Notes under the pieces: model-generated | Told to the model about the DNA's origin: nothing | The model's input: only the letters and a program-made list of their open reading frames with translations | Databases searched by the model: none | Shown here: positions 12,201 through 18,783 of the stretch, in pieces | Numbering within the stretch: the first letter of the stretch is position 1 | Layout of the letters: each line of letters opens with the position of its first letter | Assembly: GCF_030269925.1 (NCBI RefSeq) | Contig: NC_085112.1 | Coordinates: 13,021,501-13,085,500, forward strand | Direction: 5' to 3' | DNA length: 64,000 nt | DNA from: Bombyx mori | Lineage: Eukaryota > Arthropoda > Insecta > Lepidoptera > Bombycidae | Made by a program: the position numbers and the translations under genes

Positions 12201-14745
12201 CTGATATTAGGAGACACTATGGGCTCAGAACCTAAAATCGGTGTGTATATCGAGAACGCTGACTTGATCGAAAGTAGTAATGCCCATTAAGAATAATTCC
12301 CATCCTAATTATGAGTATTTTTCATCCATCAGATCTTCTAAGTTAATATGCACCTAATATGTCTTCACGATCGACTTTTCCAAAACAGGAATAATAACAT
12401 GGTGCAATTAAAATCAGTTTTGCAAAATATAAATTTGCGTGATCGTTGATGGCAGGACTATTGTAAGCCCGCGCTGGTTAATACCAACACCCTAAAAGCG
12501 TCTGCCAAGCAGCAATGCAATTGAAACTTCGACATCATGTCGCAGGGCGTCAGTGATGTCTGTAGACTCTGGCTCTCAAATCATACCGCATGGATAGTGA
12601 ACTCGTCTGCTCATCTAGAGCAATAGAGATATGTTATCGGTCTACTTTTTTTTTTATTGCTTATGTGGGTGGACGAGTTCACGGCCACCTGGTGTTAAGT
12701 GGTTAATAGAGCCCATAGACATCTACAATGTTAATGCCACCACTAACCTCGACACATGAATTGGAAGGTATCAGTTTTAACAGTTCAACGGTTGCATCGC
12801 CCTTCAAATCGAAACGCATTACTGCTTCACGGCAAAAACAGGCAGGGTGGTGGTACCTACCCGTGCAGACTCACAAAACGTCATACCACCAGTAATTACG
12901 CAAATAATAATTTTGTGAGTTTGAGTTTTATTACATGACGTTATTCCTTCACCGTGGAATTCAATCGTGAATTTGTTAAGTACGTATTTCATTGGAAAAT
13001 TGGTACCTGCCGGCGGGATTCGAACAATAATGCATCGCTATATACGAATGCACGGGGCGTCTTATCCTTTAGGCCACGACGACTTTTACGACGACGATAT
13101 TTTATAACAGCTTTCCAAACAGGGACGGATAACTGCTTCATACGAAAAGTCGTGGTTCGTTAATACCTATTTATATGGCTCCCAAAAGTTCCGCTACCAT
13201 CAAAATCGCCACGTACAAAACGTATTTAATTTTGCAGAGTTTATCTGGAGTCAAGAAGAGCATAGAAATATGGGAGCGTGGAGTTTCATGAAGCCTCGCT
13301 TCGAAAACCTTTGCGGGCGAAAGGTAAATTTTGCTTACAAATAAATTACGCCATTTAGCTTATGTCCCATAACAAGTTAAAGACGACTAAAGTGTCTTTT
13401 ATACATTCATATTTAATGCCCGTTTTTGGGGACAAATTCGGTAGTTAGGAAAACCCATAGGATATCACAAGGTCAAGGCCGTCAGTCATAAATAGACAGG
13501 TTGGCATCTGAGGAGCCCGCATGGGTAGGAACTTACCACCACCCCACCTATTTTTACCGTGTAGTAATAATTCGTTTCGGTCTCATGTCTCGAGTTGGGT
13601 GGTGGCTTTTATGTTGTTGATGTCTATGGGGCCCGGTAACTACTTAACACCAGGTTATGAACTCGTCCGCTCAATTAAGCAATAAAAAGTCTTCCAGTGC
13701 GGTCTGAAAATCACGACCCAATACAAATAATTATGCAAATGAAGTCCTACTTTAAAAATAGGCGTAGTTTTAAAATAAACAAAACCTACTTAAATAGCAA
13801 ATAGAAGTAACTATTCATTTCATTTTTTTATCCTAAGCTCAAAGATTCTGTTAAACACAAACAAACATACCAAGTAAATAGAAGCACTTATCCGACCGAG
13901 ATGGGGCAACGCAAAGCCACCGTCGCCCGAAACATGTCTTGACGGATCCCTCGGATTCACTCTCTGGGCTTTTAGACCTCTGAAGCACCGGTCACCGTCC
14001 TCGTCGAACTCGTCGATTACGACGACGAGTTCGGACGAACGAGCAAATCCATAGACACAGCCCACTGAGTTTCTTGCCGGATCTCCTCAACAGGTCGCGA
14101 TTCCGATCCGGTAGATTCTGCGAAGTACTGCTCTTGCTAGTGTTAGCAAACCCTCTCAGATTAAGCTTATGAGCTCACCTACTCGTCCGGGCGTAGCTGG
14201 AATAGCCTCTTAAGCTGCCAGTGAATAGGTAGGCAAAAAAATTAGACGCGCGTAAAAAATTTAGAAGACTGGTATTTTAAGACGCTTTTATTAGCTCCAG
14301 ACGTATTTATGTTAGTATGTAACGGAATCTTTGAACATGATTTTGACCCCTTCAAAACGTCGGATTATCTCGAAATTTGGCATACTTGTTAAGAACCGAT
14401 GACAATTCAATAGTTAAAAATGAAAAAATAGAAATTCAACTAAAAAATTAAAAGTACATAATAGTTTAAAAAAACTAAAAAAATACGCTTTTTTTACAAT
14501 AAACTCATTTTTTCTTATACTTACTTTCAATTCAAATTTATTAAAATTTATTTTCTATTTTTTAGTTGGATTTTCTATAAAAACGTATTTTTTTTGTTTT
14601 TTTTAAACTATTATTTATTATTCTTTGCTTAAAGTTGGTGTACGCGGGAAGGTCTGAGGCGCCAACCCCCGCGGTGGGCGCTAGTTCACTTCATCGCGTC
14701 GAAGTTGAGCACGTGCTGAAAGAACCATTGTATAATTTAAAATAA
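62..14745 (+). CDS. DHKTD1: DHKTD1, 2-oxoadipate dehydrogenase E1 (3' nine exons)
   Basis: Thiamine-diphosphate E1 subunit that decarboxylates 2-oxoadipate in mitochondrial lysine and tryptophan breakdown; homologue of 2-oxoglutarate dehydrogenase E1. Exons read: 62-193, 1127-1229, 2319-2476, 5146-5302, 5911-6113, 8132-8252, 11171-11359, 13238-13323 and 14635-14745. Their phases join without a break into 419 codons plus stop; the 5' exons lie before the window. Visible motifs: [78 protein letters not shown] and [17 protein letters not shown]. The PLNHM..QKGFLEV stretch and the VPA/TPAVG tail favour DHKTD1 over OGDH. All junctions are GT-AG except the donor after 6113, which is GC. Introns carry a Jockey-type LINE, Helitrons and many Bm1 copies, but no frame-breaking change is seen in the exons. 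The match rests on remembered family sequence; exon edges come from splice consensus and phase. Confidence 0.93.
194..1126 (+). other. DHKTD1 intron without recognised features
   Basis: AT-rich. A short TTAGTTCTTATCTCTAGTTAGAA-type direct repetition sits near 290-330. No gene seen. Confidence 0.6.
1530..1777 (-). mobile_element. Bm1 SINE, 5'-truncated
   Basis: T run plus TTGCTTAGTTGGGTTGACG, the 'cacccttcaaaccg' block and GGTGGTGGTACCTACTCG. The tRNA-derived head is missing. Confidence 0.9.
1980..2160 (+). mobile_element. Bm1 SINE, 5'-truncated
   Basis: From GTAGGACCTCTTGTGAGTCC to CATCTAAGCAATAAAAAAA, with a small internal deletion before CTCCAGTAACC. Confidence 0.9.
2801..3090 (+). mobile_element. 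Bm1 SINE, head missing
   Basis: Starts within CGTGTAATAAAAATCAAACC and ends CATCTAAGCAATAAAAAAAA. Confidence 0.9.
3216..4995 (-). mobile_element. 5'-truncated Jockey-type LINE with 13-bp TSD
   Basis: Flanked by AGCGCCATATACT at 3203-3215 and 4996-5008, the target-site duplication. On the minus strand the element ends in a run of about 28 A (plus-strand T run at 3215-3242) after a 3' UTR shared with 15309-15525. The 5' end is cut inside the reverse transcriptase ORF, so the endonuclease is missing, as usual for aborted target-primed insertions. It sits in the DHKTD1 intron between exons 2319-2476 and 5146-5302, antisense to the gene. Confidence 0.9.
3476..4995 (-). pseudogene. Reverse transcriptase ORF of the Jockey-type LINE (N-truncated)
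   Basis: About 506 codons without a stop. RT landmarks in order: [52 protein letters not shown] (catalytic Asp), [20 protein letters not shown] and [11 protein letters not shown] (catalytic FADD). The FDVAKAFD / [14 protein letters not shown] forms point to the Jockey clade. The frame also runs 13 codons into host flank (4996-5035), so its apparent ATG is not the element's start. With no endonuclease or 5' UTR it cannot be autonomous. Intactness over 1.5 kb suggests a fairly recent insertion. Confidence 0.88.
5642..5869 (-). mobile_element. Bm1 SINE, 5'-truncated
   Basis: TTGCTTGGTTGGGTGGACG to CAAGAGGTCCTA, ending about 40 bp before the DHKTD1 exon at 5911. Confidence 0.9.
6141..6358 (-). 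mobile_element. Non-autonomous Helitron (218 bp)
   Basis: Read on the minus strand it starts TCACTACATAG and ends GGGTCGCTAG, inserted exactly between A and T, the Helitron signature. It starts 27 bp after the DHKTD1 exon 5911-6113. Confidence 0.75.
6360..6402 (-). mobile_element. Bm1 SINE stub
   Basis: Only GGGTGGACAATCTCACAG..GTTAAGTGGTTAT remains, fused to the duplicated TMEM135-like fragment. Confidence 0.75.
6403..6620 (-). pseudogene. Duplicated fragment of the TMEM135-like last exon plus its intron
   Basis: Matches 27437-27650 at roughly 85-90% over about 215 bp: 64 bp of the exon (from the [20 protein letters not shown] region) and about 150 bp of the upstream intron. The five differences in the exon part are all synonymous. 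It is joined on its left to a truncated Bm1 (ends 6402) and on its right to a full Bm1; the original locus also has a Bm1 at that right-hand point. It lies inside the DHKTD1 intron. Confidence 0.85.
6626..7068 (-). mobile_element. Bm1 SINE, full length
   Basis: Runs from the tail to the tRNA-like head (CCTTTAGGCCACGAAGACG). The B-box-like GGATTCGAAC is mutated to GAATTCGAAC. Confidence 0.9.
7070..7500. other. AT-rich intronic DNA, nothing recognised
   Basis: No exon, no terminal repeats and only chance open frames. Confidence 0.6.
7504..7610 (-). mobile_element. Helitron 3'-end fragment
   Basis: The minus strand ends with CGAAGTCTGCCGGGTCATCTAG followed by T; about 100 bp match the 3' part of the Helitron at 33136-33416. 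The 5' part is missing and LINE sequence follows. Confidence 0.65.
7608..7665 (-). mobile_element. Jockey-like LINE 3' UTR fragment
   Basis: The short block CGCGACCCACAGAGAAGAAC..GCGAGAAACTTAGTGGG matches the 3' part of the LINE at 3216-4995. It lies directly between a Helitron fragment and a Bm1 head. Confidence 0.6.
7730..7905 (+). mobile_element. Bm1 SINE head half
   Basis: Has the tRNA-derived head (GTGGCCTAGAGGATAAAA, GGTTCGAATCCCGTAGGCGG) and body to ATTTGCGTAATTATG. The 3' half is absent. Confidence 0.8.
8345..8560 (-). mobile_element. Jockey-like LINE 3' end
   Basis: Minus-strand LINE tail with the CTGATAGCCTTGAGAGGC block, GGTGAGCTCACGGGGCTC and the 'ccggatcgg..gcgacccactgag' block seen in ten other fragments of this window. 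In a DHKTD1 intron. Confidence 0.7.
8590..8828 (+). mobile_element. RTE-like LINE C-terminal fragment
   Basis: Open frame encoding [20 protein letters not shown] then [16 protein letters not shown], the conserved last part of RTE-type ORFs. It ends abruptly at the start of a Bm1 fragment. Confidence 0.7.
8830..9027 (+). mobile_element. Bm1 SINE, 5'-truncated
   Basis: CTGGTGGTAGGACCTCTTG to AATCTAAGCAATAAAAAAC, directly after an RTE-like fragment. Confidence 0.9.
9199..9410 (+). mobile_element. Old, diverged Bm1-like SINE
   Basis: GAGCCCGCACGGGTAGGTACC and GGGCCGTGAGCTCGTTAATCC retain family order, with many changes. Confidence 0.65.
9930..10560 (-). mobile_element. Bm1 SINE interrupted by an RTE-like fragment
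   Basis: Bm1 tail at 9930-9957, body and head at 10181-10560 (GGGATTCGAACACCGGTGC, CTTATCCTTTAGC). The intervening 223 bp are the later insertion. Confidence 0.85.
9958..10180 (+). mobile_element. RTE-like LINE 3' fragment inserted in a Bm1, 11-bp TSD
   Basis: GATGGATGAAT occurs at 9947-9957 and 10181-10191 on both sides of 223 bp. The insert encodes a truncated LINE C-terminus ([20 protein letters not shown]) and ends in an ATGATG-type tail. The interrupted host is a minus-strand Bm1. Confidence 0.8.
10711..11016 (+). mobile_element. RTE-like LINE 3' fragment with 10-bp TSD
   Basis: GGCAGACGAG at 10701-10710 and 11017-11026 flanks 306 bp. The insert encodes [20 protein letters not shown] with one in-frame stop, then [16 protein letters not shown]. 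The tail is (AAG)n-like. It split an older repeat of the 61172-61295 family. Confidence 0.82.
11017..11145 (-). repeat. Repeat family 'GGCAGACGAG..CACCTGATGG', copy 1 (interrupted)
   Basis: Continues from 10683-10710 across the inserted RTE-like fragment. It reads GGCAGACGAGTATACGGCCC, then a AAGTGGTCACCGT block and GCAGAGCCAAGCCGCTGCC. The T run at 10680 suggests an A-tailed minus-oriented retroelement. Confidence 0.6.
11395..11590 (+). mobile_element. Jockey-like LINE 3' end
   Basis: Same 3' block in plus orientation, ending GCTTAGGTAGGAAAAAATAAA. Starts 35 bp after the DHKTD1 exon at 11171-11359. Confidence 0.7.
11591..12440. other. DHKTD1 intron, no gene recognised
   Basis: Moderate GC in 11640-11830 (CCCGCCATCTCCTTCACGC) suggests an eroded transposon, but I cannot place it. 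Confidence 0.4.
12450..12628 (+). mobile_element. Old, diverged Bm1-like SINE
   Basis: GGCAGGACTATTGTAAGCCC and CATCTAGAGCAATAGAG are recognisable ends. Confidence 0.55.
12648..13083 (-). mobile_element. Bm1 SINE, full length
   Basis: Tail T run to the tRNA-like head CTTTAGGCCACGACGACTT. It ends about 155 bp before the DHKTD1 exon at 13238. Confidence 0.9.
13503..13690 (+). mobile_element. Diverged Bm1-like SINE
   Basis: GAGGAGCCCGCATGGGTAGG to CAATTAAGCAATAAAAAG. Confidence 0.7.
13880..14240 (+). mobile_element. Jockey-like LINE 3' end
   Basis: Plus-oriented 3' region of about 360 bp including the GGATCCCTCGGATTC and CCACTGAGTTTCTTGCC blocks, ending in GGTAGGCAAAAAAAT. In the last DHKTD1 intron. 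Confidence 0.7.
14310..14620. repeat. AT-rich foldback repeat before the last DHKTD1 exon
   Basis: Inverted arms around ATTCAACTAAAAAAT and ATAGTTTAAAAAAA pair across the middle. Similar elements occur at 56620-56860 and 57690-57870 (GCGTCTTTATTAGCT). It ends just before the acceptor at 14634. Confidence 0.65.
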
Positions 14746-14755
14746 TTTTGTAGGA

Positions 14756-14761
14756 AATAAA
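14756..14761 (+). terminator. polyadenylation signal of DHKTD1
   Basis: AATAAA begins 11 bp after the DHKTD1 stop codon. It is the first canonical signal downstream and implies a very short 3' UTR. Confidence 0.6.
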
Positions 14762-14934
14762 TTTTATTATTTAAATATTGATACCGAAGTTTTAATTACA
14801 TGAAATATATAAAATAAACACTTAATTGTACTATAAATAGTGTAATCAAGTTCTCGTCTCGGGAAATCTTAAGAACATACGAAAAAGTATCAACTTTGAC
14901 TTTCGAGATAGTTTTAATTCGAAGGCTACTGAGC

Positions 14935-15052
14935 GCGAACATACAGCGGCTTAACTCTGCCTCTAGCATCGCTGACGTCCAAGGGCGACAGTAACCTCTC
15001 ACCATCAGGTGGACCATGTGCTCGTCTGCCTACAAGGGCAATAAAAAAAAGA
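14935..15052 (+). repeat. Repeat family 'GGCAGACGAG..CACCTGATGG', copy 2
   Basis: Plus-oriented: CAGCGGCTTAACTCTGCC, CTCACCATCAGGTGGACC, GCTCGTCTGCCTACAAGGGC, then AATAAAAAAAAG. The tail shows it is a 3' retroelement end. It follows the DHKTD1 3' end. Confidence 0.6.
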
Positions 15053-15308
15053 ATAGAATACACACTCCTATTAGAATTTATCTTAATATATTACTTAATC
15101 TTCTTTCTCTCTCTTTACCTAATCTTCTGAGTTTGATAATTGAGCACACATGTACATAGTACCTACATATATCTATAATGCTATGCAGTATAGGAACGTC
15201 ACTAGCATTCCACGCACGATCTTGACCATTCTTTGGCACACCCAAGACATATTTGTATAGGATTGGTAAGAATGGAACGTATGGAAAGAGTGTGGAACGA
15301 AGCGTTAA

Positions 15309-15525
15309 GAACTCGCCGGATCTTTTCAGTGGGTCGAGATTCCGATCCGGTAGTAGATTCATTCGCGAAGCAACTACTGTTGAGTTTCTTGGCCTCCTTT
15401 GGAGGCGCTCGGATAGCTGTTAGCAAAGCCTACCCCTCCTGTCTGAGCCCTTGCTCGCCCACCTGCCCTGGTAAAACTGGAAAGGCCTCCGGGCCACCAG
15501 TAATCTCTCAAACATAAAAAGGAGC
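15309..15525 (+). mobile_element. Jockey-like LINE 3' UTR, same subfamily as 3216-4995
   Basis: Matches the reverse complement of 3245-3470, including GGGCCACCAGTAATCTCTC and the final AAAAA. It probably explains the non-unique DNA between DHKTD1 and the SMKR1-like gene. Confidence 0.75.
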
Positions 15526-15535
15526 TTTAAGATGT

Positions 15536-16552
15536 GATTGAGACAAAACAATAAGAAATGTAAAAGAGAATGACACAGAATAGGAAGATAGCGAAGACGA
15601 TTAAAATGAGCAAGGCGTAAAAGGTGTCTGTTGATTTTTTATTATTTATTATATTAAAGAACATTTTAGAAAAAAAAAACAGATAAAAGTGTAACAGTGG
15701 AATAGTTTTATTTTATGCGCCGCGATCCCAATTCTCCATAAATGTAGTCGTTGTAAGCTACTATCAAGGAATTCTATCGAAATTATCATTAGAATAACGC
15801 AATTCATAAATAGATACAATTACAATAATATACAAAACAAGTAACAAGTTTTTTAATTTATATAATATAAAATCCCACTCGAAAGCATGCTTTACGTAAG
15901 ATGGTTTTTCTTAAAATAATTATTTTGCCAACACGTATTGTGGCGAGCACTAAGTCCTTGTCTTTCCTTTATTTTAAAGGACAAAAAGAAAAAAATATTC
16001 TGTTCGCGTATTGTGCGCACTGCACGCATTACATGGTACGCAGAGGATCATTAATCATCGTTATACCCAACCGAGATGAATAAGGACGCGTGCTATAAAC
16101 GTCATATTAGCAGGGATTTGAACTAAATATTGAGCTTAACACAAATATGAGTAAAATTCGTCGGTGTTTCCATTAGGTACAAGCAGAAATATAATATTTG
16201 TTGAGTGTTGACTTAATAATAATATGGTTTATTTACAATTGCATCTGGAGATGATTGAAAGTATGGTTTGTGAGGCATTGTTTTTTTGGTGGTAGGACGC
16301 TTCATGACAGTGAGGATTTCGTGAAGAGGAATGCTGTTTAAAAAAAAAAAACGTAGGTATTTATATTTACAGGCCGCTGAGTTCGAACAAGCTCAAATAT
16401 TTATTTCACGTTTCACTAAACTTCCGAAGTTGCGAAGCGAAACGTGACCGCGATGAGTTTGATCAATAATGGAGTTACCAAAACAACGTAAAAAGCGAAA
16501 AAAAAAAAACATTCCCAGAACTCTACGTATTAATTGAATTCCTATAAATATA
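15536..16552. other. Intergenic, presumed promoter side of the SMKR1-like gene
   Basis: AT-rich and repeat-poor. No firm TATA or other motif is claimed. Confidence 0.4.
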
Positions 16553-17220
16553 ATGGCCGGTAAAGGAAAAGGAAAGAAAAAGGAAAAGAAAGATGCAGAT
16601 GAAGGTAAATAATAATATTTGAACGCTTTCTTTAGGCTTTTGTTAAATATACTGGTCTGATATTTTATTATTATTATTAAAACGTGTGTCCTAACGTCTA
16701 CTAAGCTGATTAGTGTTATGACAACTCGTTCAAACAAAACCTAAATAGAATTTTAGATGCTGTAAGTATCCGTGAATTGCGTTGGCCAATATATTATTAT
16801 GTATATACGGTAAGACTAACCCACATCTGCCTTACCGCTACTTATTGCTTTCTGACGCAGTATTCATTCAATAAAAAATACAATCTCAAAAATGAATTAA
16901 TCATTCAGTGTGATAGAATTTTAGTGTACCATATTATAAAGTGCCAGTGTGTAGATATGATATGAACGTATCGTACCTAATATTAGTTCGGTGAAAATTT
17001 AACTTGCAGTAATATTTTAGGTGGAGACAAAAAGAAATCCAAGAAGGGGGCTCCGCGTGGGAAAAAAGGCAAATCCAAAGGCCGTTGCAATGTTGACATG
17101 CTGACCGAGGCTGCTATGGACAATGTGTACTACGCGTGCCATAACGTACAGGAATTGCTCCAGGCTAGAGGATTCCATCCACCAGACTTCAATAAGAAGA
17201 AGAAAAAAGGGAAACGTTAA
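16553..17220 (+). CDS. Small lysine-rich protein, SMKR1-like (2 exons)
   Basis: Two exons, 16553-16604 and 17021-17220, join at a glycine codon (G|GT) to give 83 residues. The N-terminal half is almost all Lys/Gly (MAGKGKGKKKEKK...). The conserved core is DMLTEAAMDNVYYACHNVQE, followed by a short ..RGFHPPDF segment and a KKKKKGKR tail. This order (basic tract, 'D(I/M)L..AAM.N.YY..HN', 'RGFHWP/PP', basic tail) matches vertebrate small lysine-rich protein 1. That family is poorly characterised; I recall association with testis and ciliated tissue, so a sperm or axoneme role is inference. The intron has GT and AG ends. The start is the only ATG upstream of the basic tract in frame. An AATAAA follows 57 bp after the stop. 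The next gene downstream is HSP70 on the same strand. Confidence 0.82.
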
Positions 17221-17276
17221 TGTAAATTGTGGGTTTAAAAGCAAAATATCGGAGGTGCTTTTTGCAAAAGTCGTTT

Positions 17277-17282
17277 AATAAA
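17277..17282 (+). terminator. polyadenylation signal of SMKR1-like gene
   Basis: AATAAA lies 57 bp after the stop codon of the small lysine-rich protein gene and is followed by T/GT-rich sequence, as expected of a 3' processing site. Confidence 0.6.
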
Positions 17283-18130
17283 TGTTTGTTGTTTTATATT
17301 TTCTTGGGATCTGGATCTTTAGATCAAGTGATGGCATAGAACACCTACAGTGTATTATTTATTGAAATCTCCGACGTCGAGTAATAAACTGTATGCACAT
17401 CAATTTGGTTTCTTCATTTAGAATTATTCAATCGACTATTAAAATTTATCGACCAAGGAAGATATACCTATATTTACTCATAAAGGGAATGTATCATAAA
17501 CCATGTATTGAATGTTCAAATATAATAATACAAATTACGTAATAATTAAAACAATGGATTAACATAAAATTTAAAATGGATTGATCAGTGAATAAATTTT
17601 CCAAAGTAAACATAGGACATATTTTATTCATTATTAAAAAACGTTTAGATATAACCATATTATATTCTTTAAATTTTATTTATTGATTTCCTTCTTTTAA
17701 AACTTTGTGAAAGCAATCAAAGCAATGTCATGTTTGATTCATCCTATTTTCTTTCAACATTAACCAATGATTTACATATAAAATATCATTGACATTAACA
17801 AAACTAATCAATGGCGTTGACAATTTGAGAAAATATATCAAAACCAAATTGAAGTGGTGAAGTTTAGATTTAAAAAAAAAATGGATCACAAGATTACTAG
17901 TAAATTACATGTTGCATACAAATGTATGTTCTAAATTCTTCTTTCCTGTATTATTTTTGTTGTATTTTCTAATCTCATAATTTCTTCAGGTGACGCAAAC
18001 CAAAGGTGAAAAAAACGCTATACATTTTAATTATTATTTATTGCGTATTTATAAACATACTTTATCAATTGACATCAAATTCTTAAAGATAATTCATTTG
18101 CTTTATCAAAACTATCTACAGGAACATGAG
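17283..18130. other. Intergenic, nothing recognised
   Basis: AT-rich DNA between the SMKR1-like gene and the LINE fragment upstream of HSP70. Confidence 0.6.
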
Positions 18131-18752
18131 TTTTTTTTTATCCTATCTATGCTGATAGCCTTTAGAGGCTATATCAGCGTTACCCTAGCATGTAGGTGAG
18201 CTCTCGGGGCTCAAGCCGGAGGTGCTGCTAACACTGGCCCTAGCAAGAGCAGTACTTCGCAGAATCTACCACCGGAAACGCGACCCACTGAGAAGATCCG
18301 GTGAGAAAATCAGTGGGCTGTGTCTAGGGGTAAATTTACTAGCCGAGCCTTTCGTCGCAAGCGACGGGTTCGACGAGGATGGTGATCGGTGCTTGAGGTA
18401 CCTAAAGGCACCGTGGATCGGGAGGATCCGTAATAAGGTGTTTAGGGCGACGTCGACTGTTTACCATTCGGTCCACAGGATCGGGTATGTAATTTCCGGC
18501 GGACACGACAAGAGGGTTTTCGTGTCGTGCCGCCTTCTCAAAGTAGCGTATTGATGCAGACTGTATATACTTACCTGAAAAAACGGGACTGAATGACTTG
18601 AAGGGGCTTCAAACTAGTGCGGGCCGCGTGAGCGAACAGTACACTTGCGTAGTAGATGACCGGACGTATGCAAGTTTTGTAACGTGTCACCTTATTACGA
18701 AGAGACAATTTACTTCGCTTGCAAATCAGGGGATAGAGGCGTCAACAGTCTA
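18131..18752 (-). mobile_element. Jockey-like LINE fragment abutting the HSP70 start
   Basis: Minus-oriented, beginning at a T run (its A tail) and extending about 620 bp into the RT ORF C-terminal part: the GGGCCGCGTGAGCGAACA and GCAAGTTTTGTAA blocks match 3860-3930. Its 5' break lies about 30 bp before the HSP70 ATG at 18784. Confidence 0.8.
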
Positions 18753-18783
18753 ATAACACCTTCTCTAAACTTAAAGATCTAAA

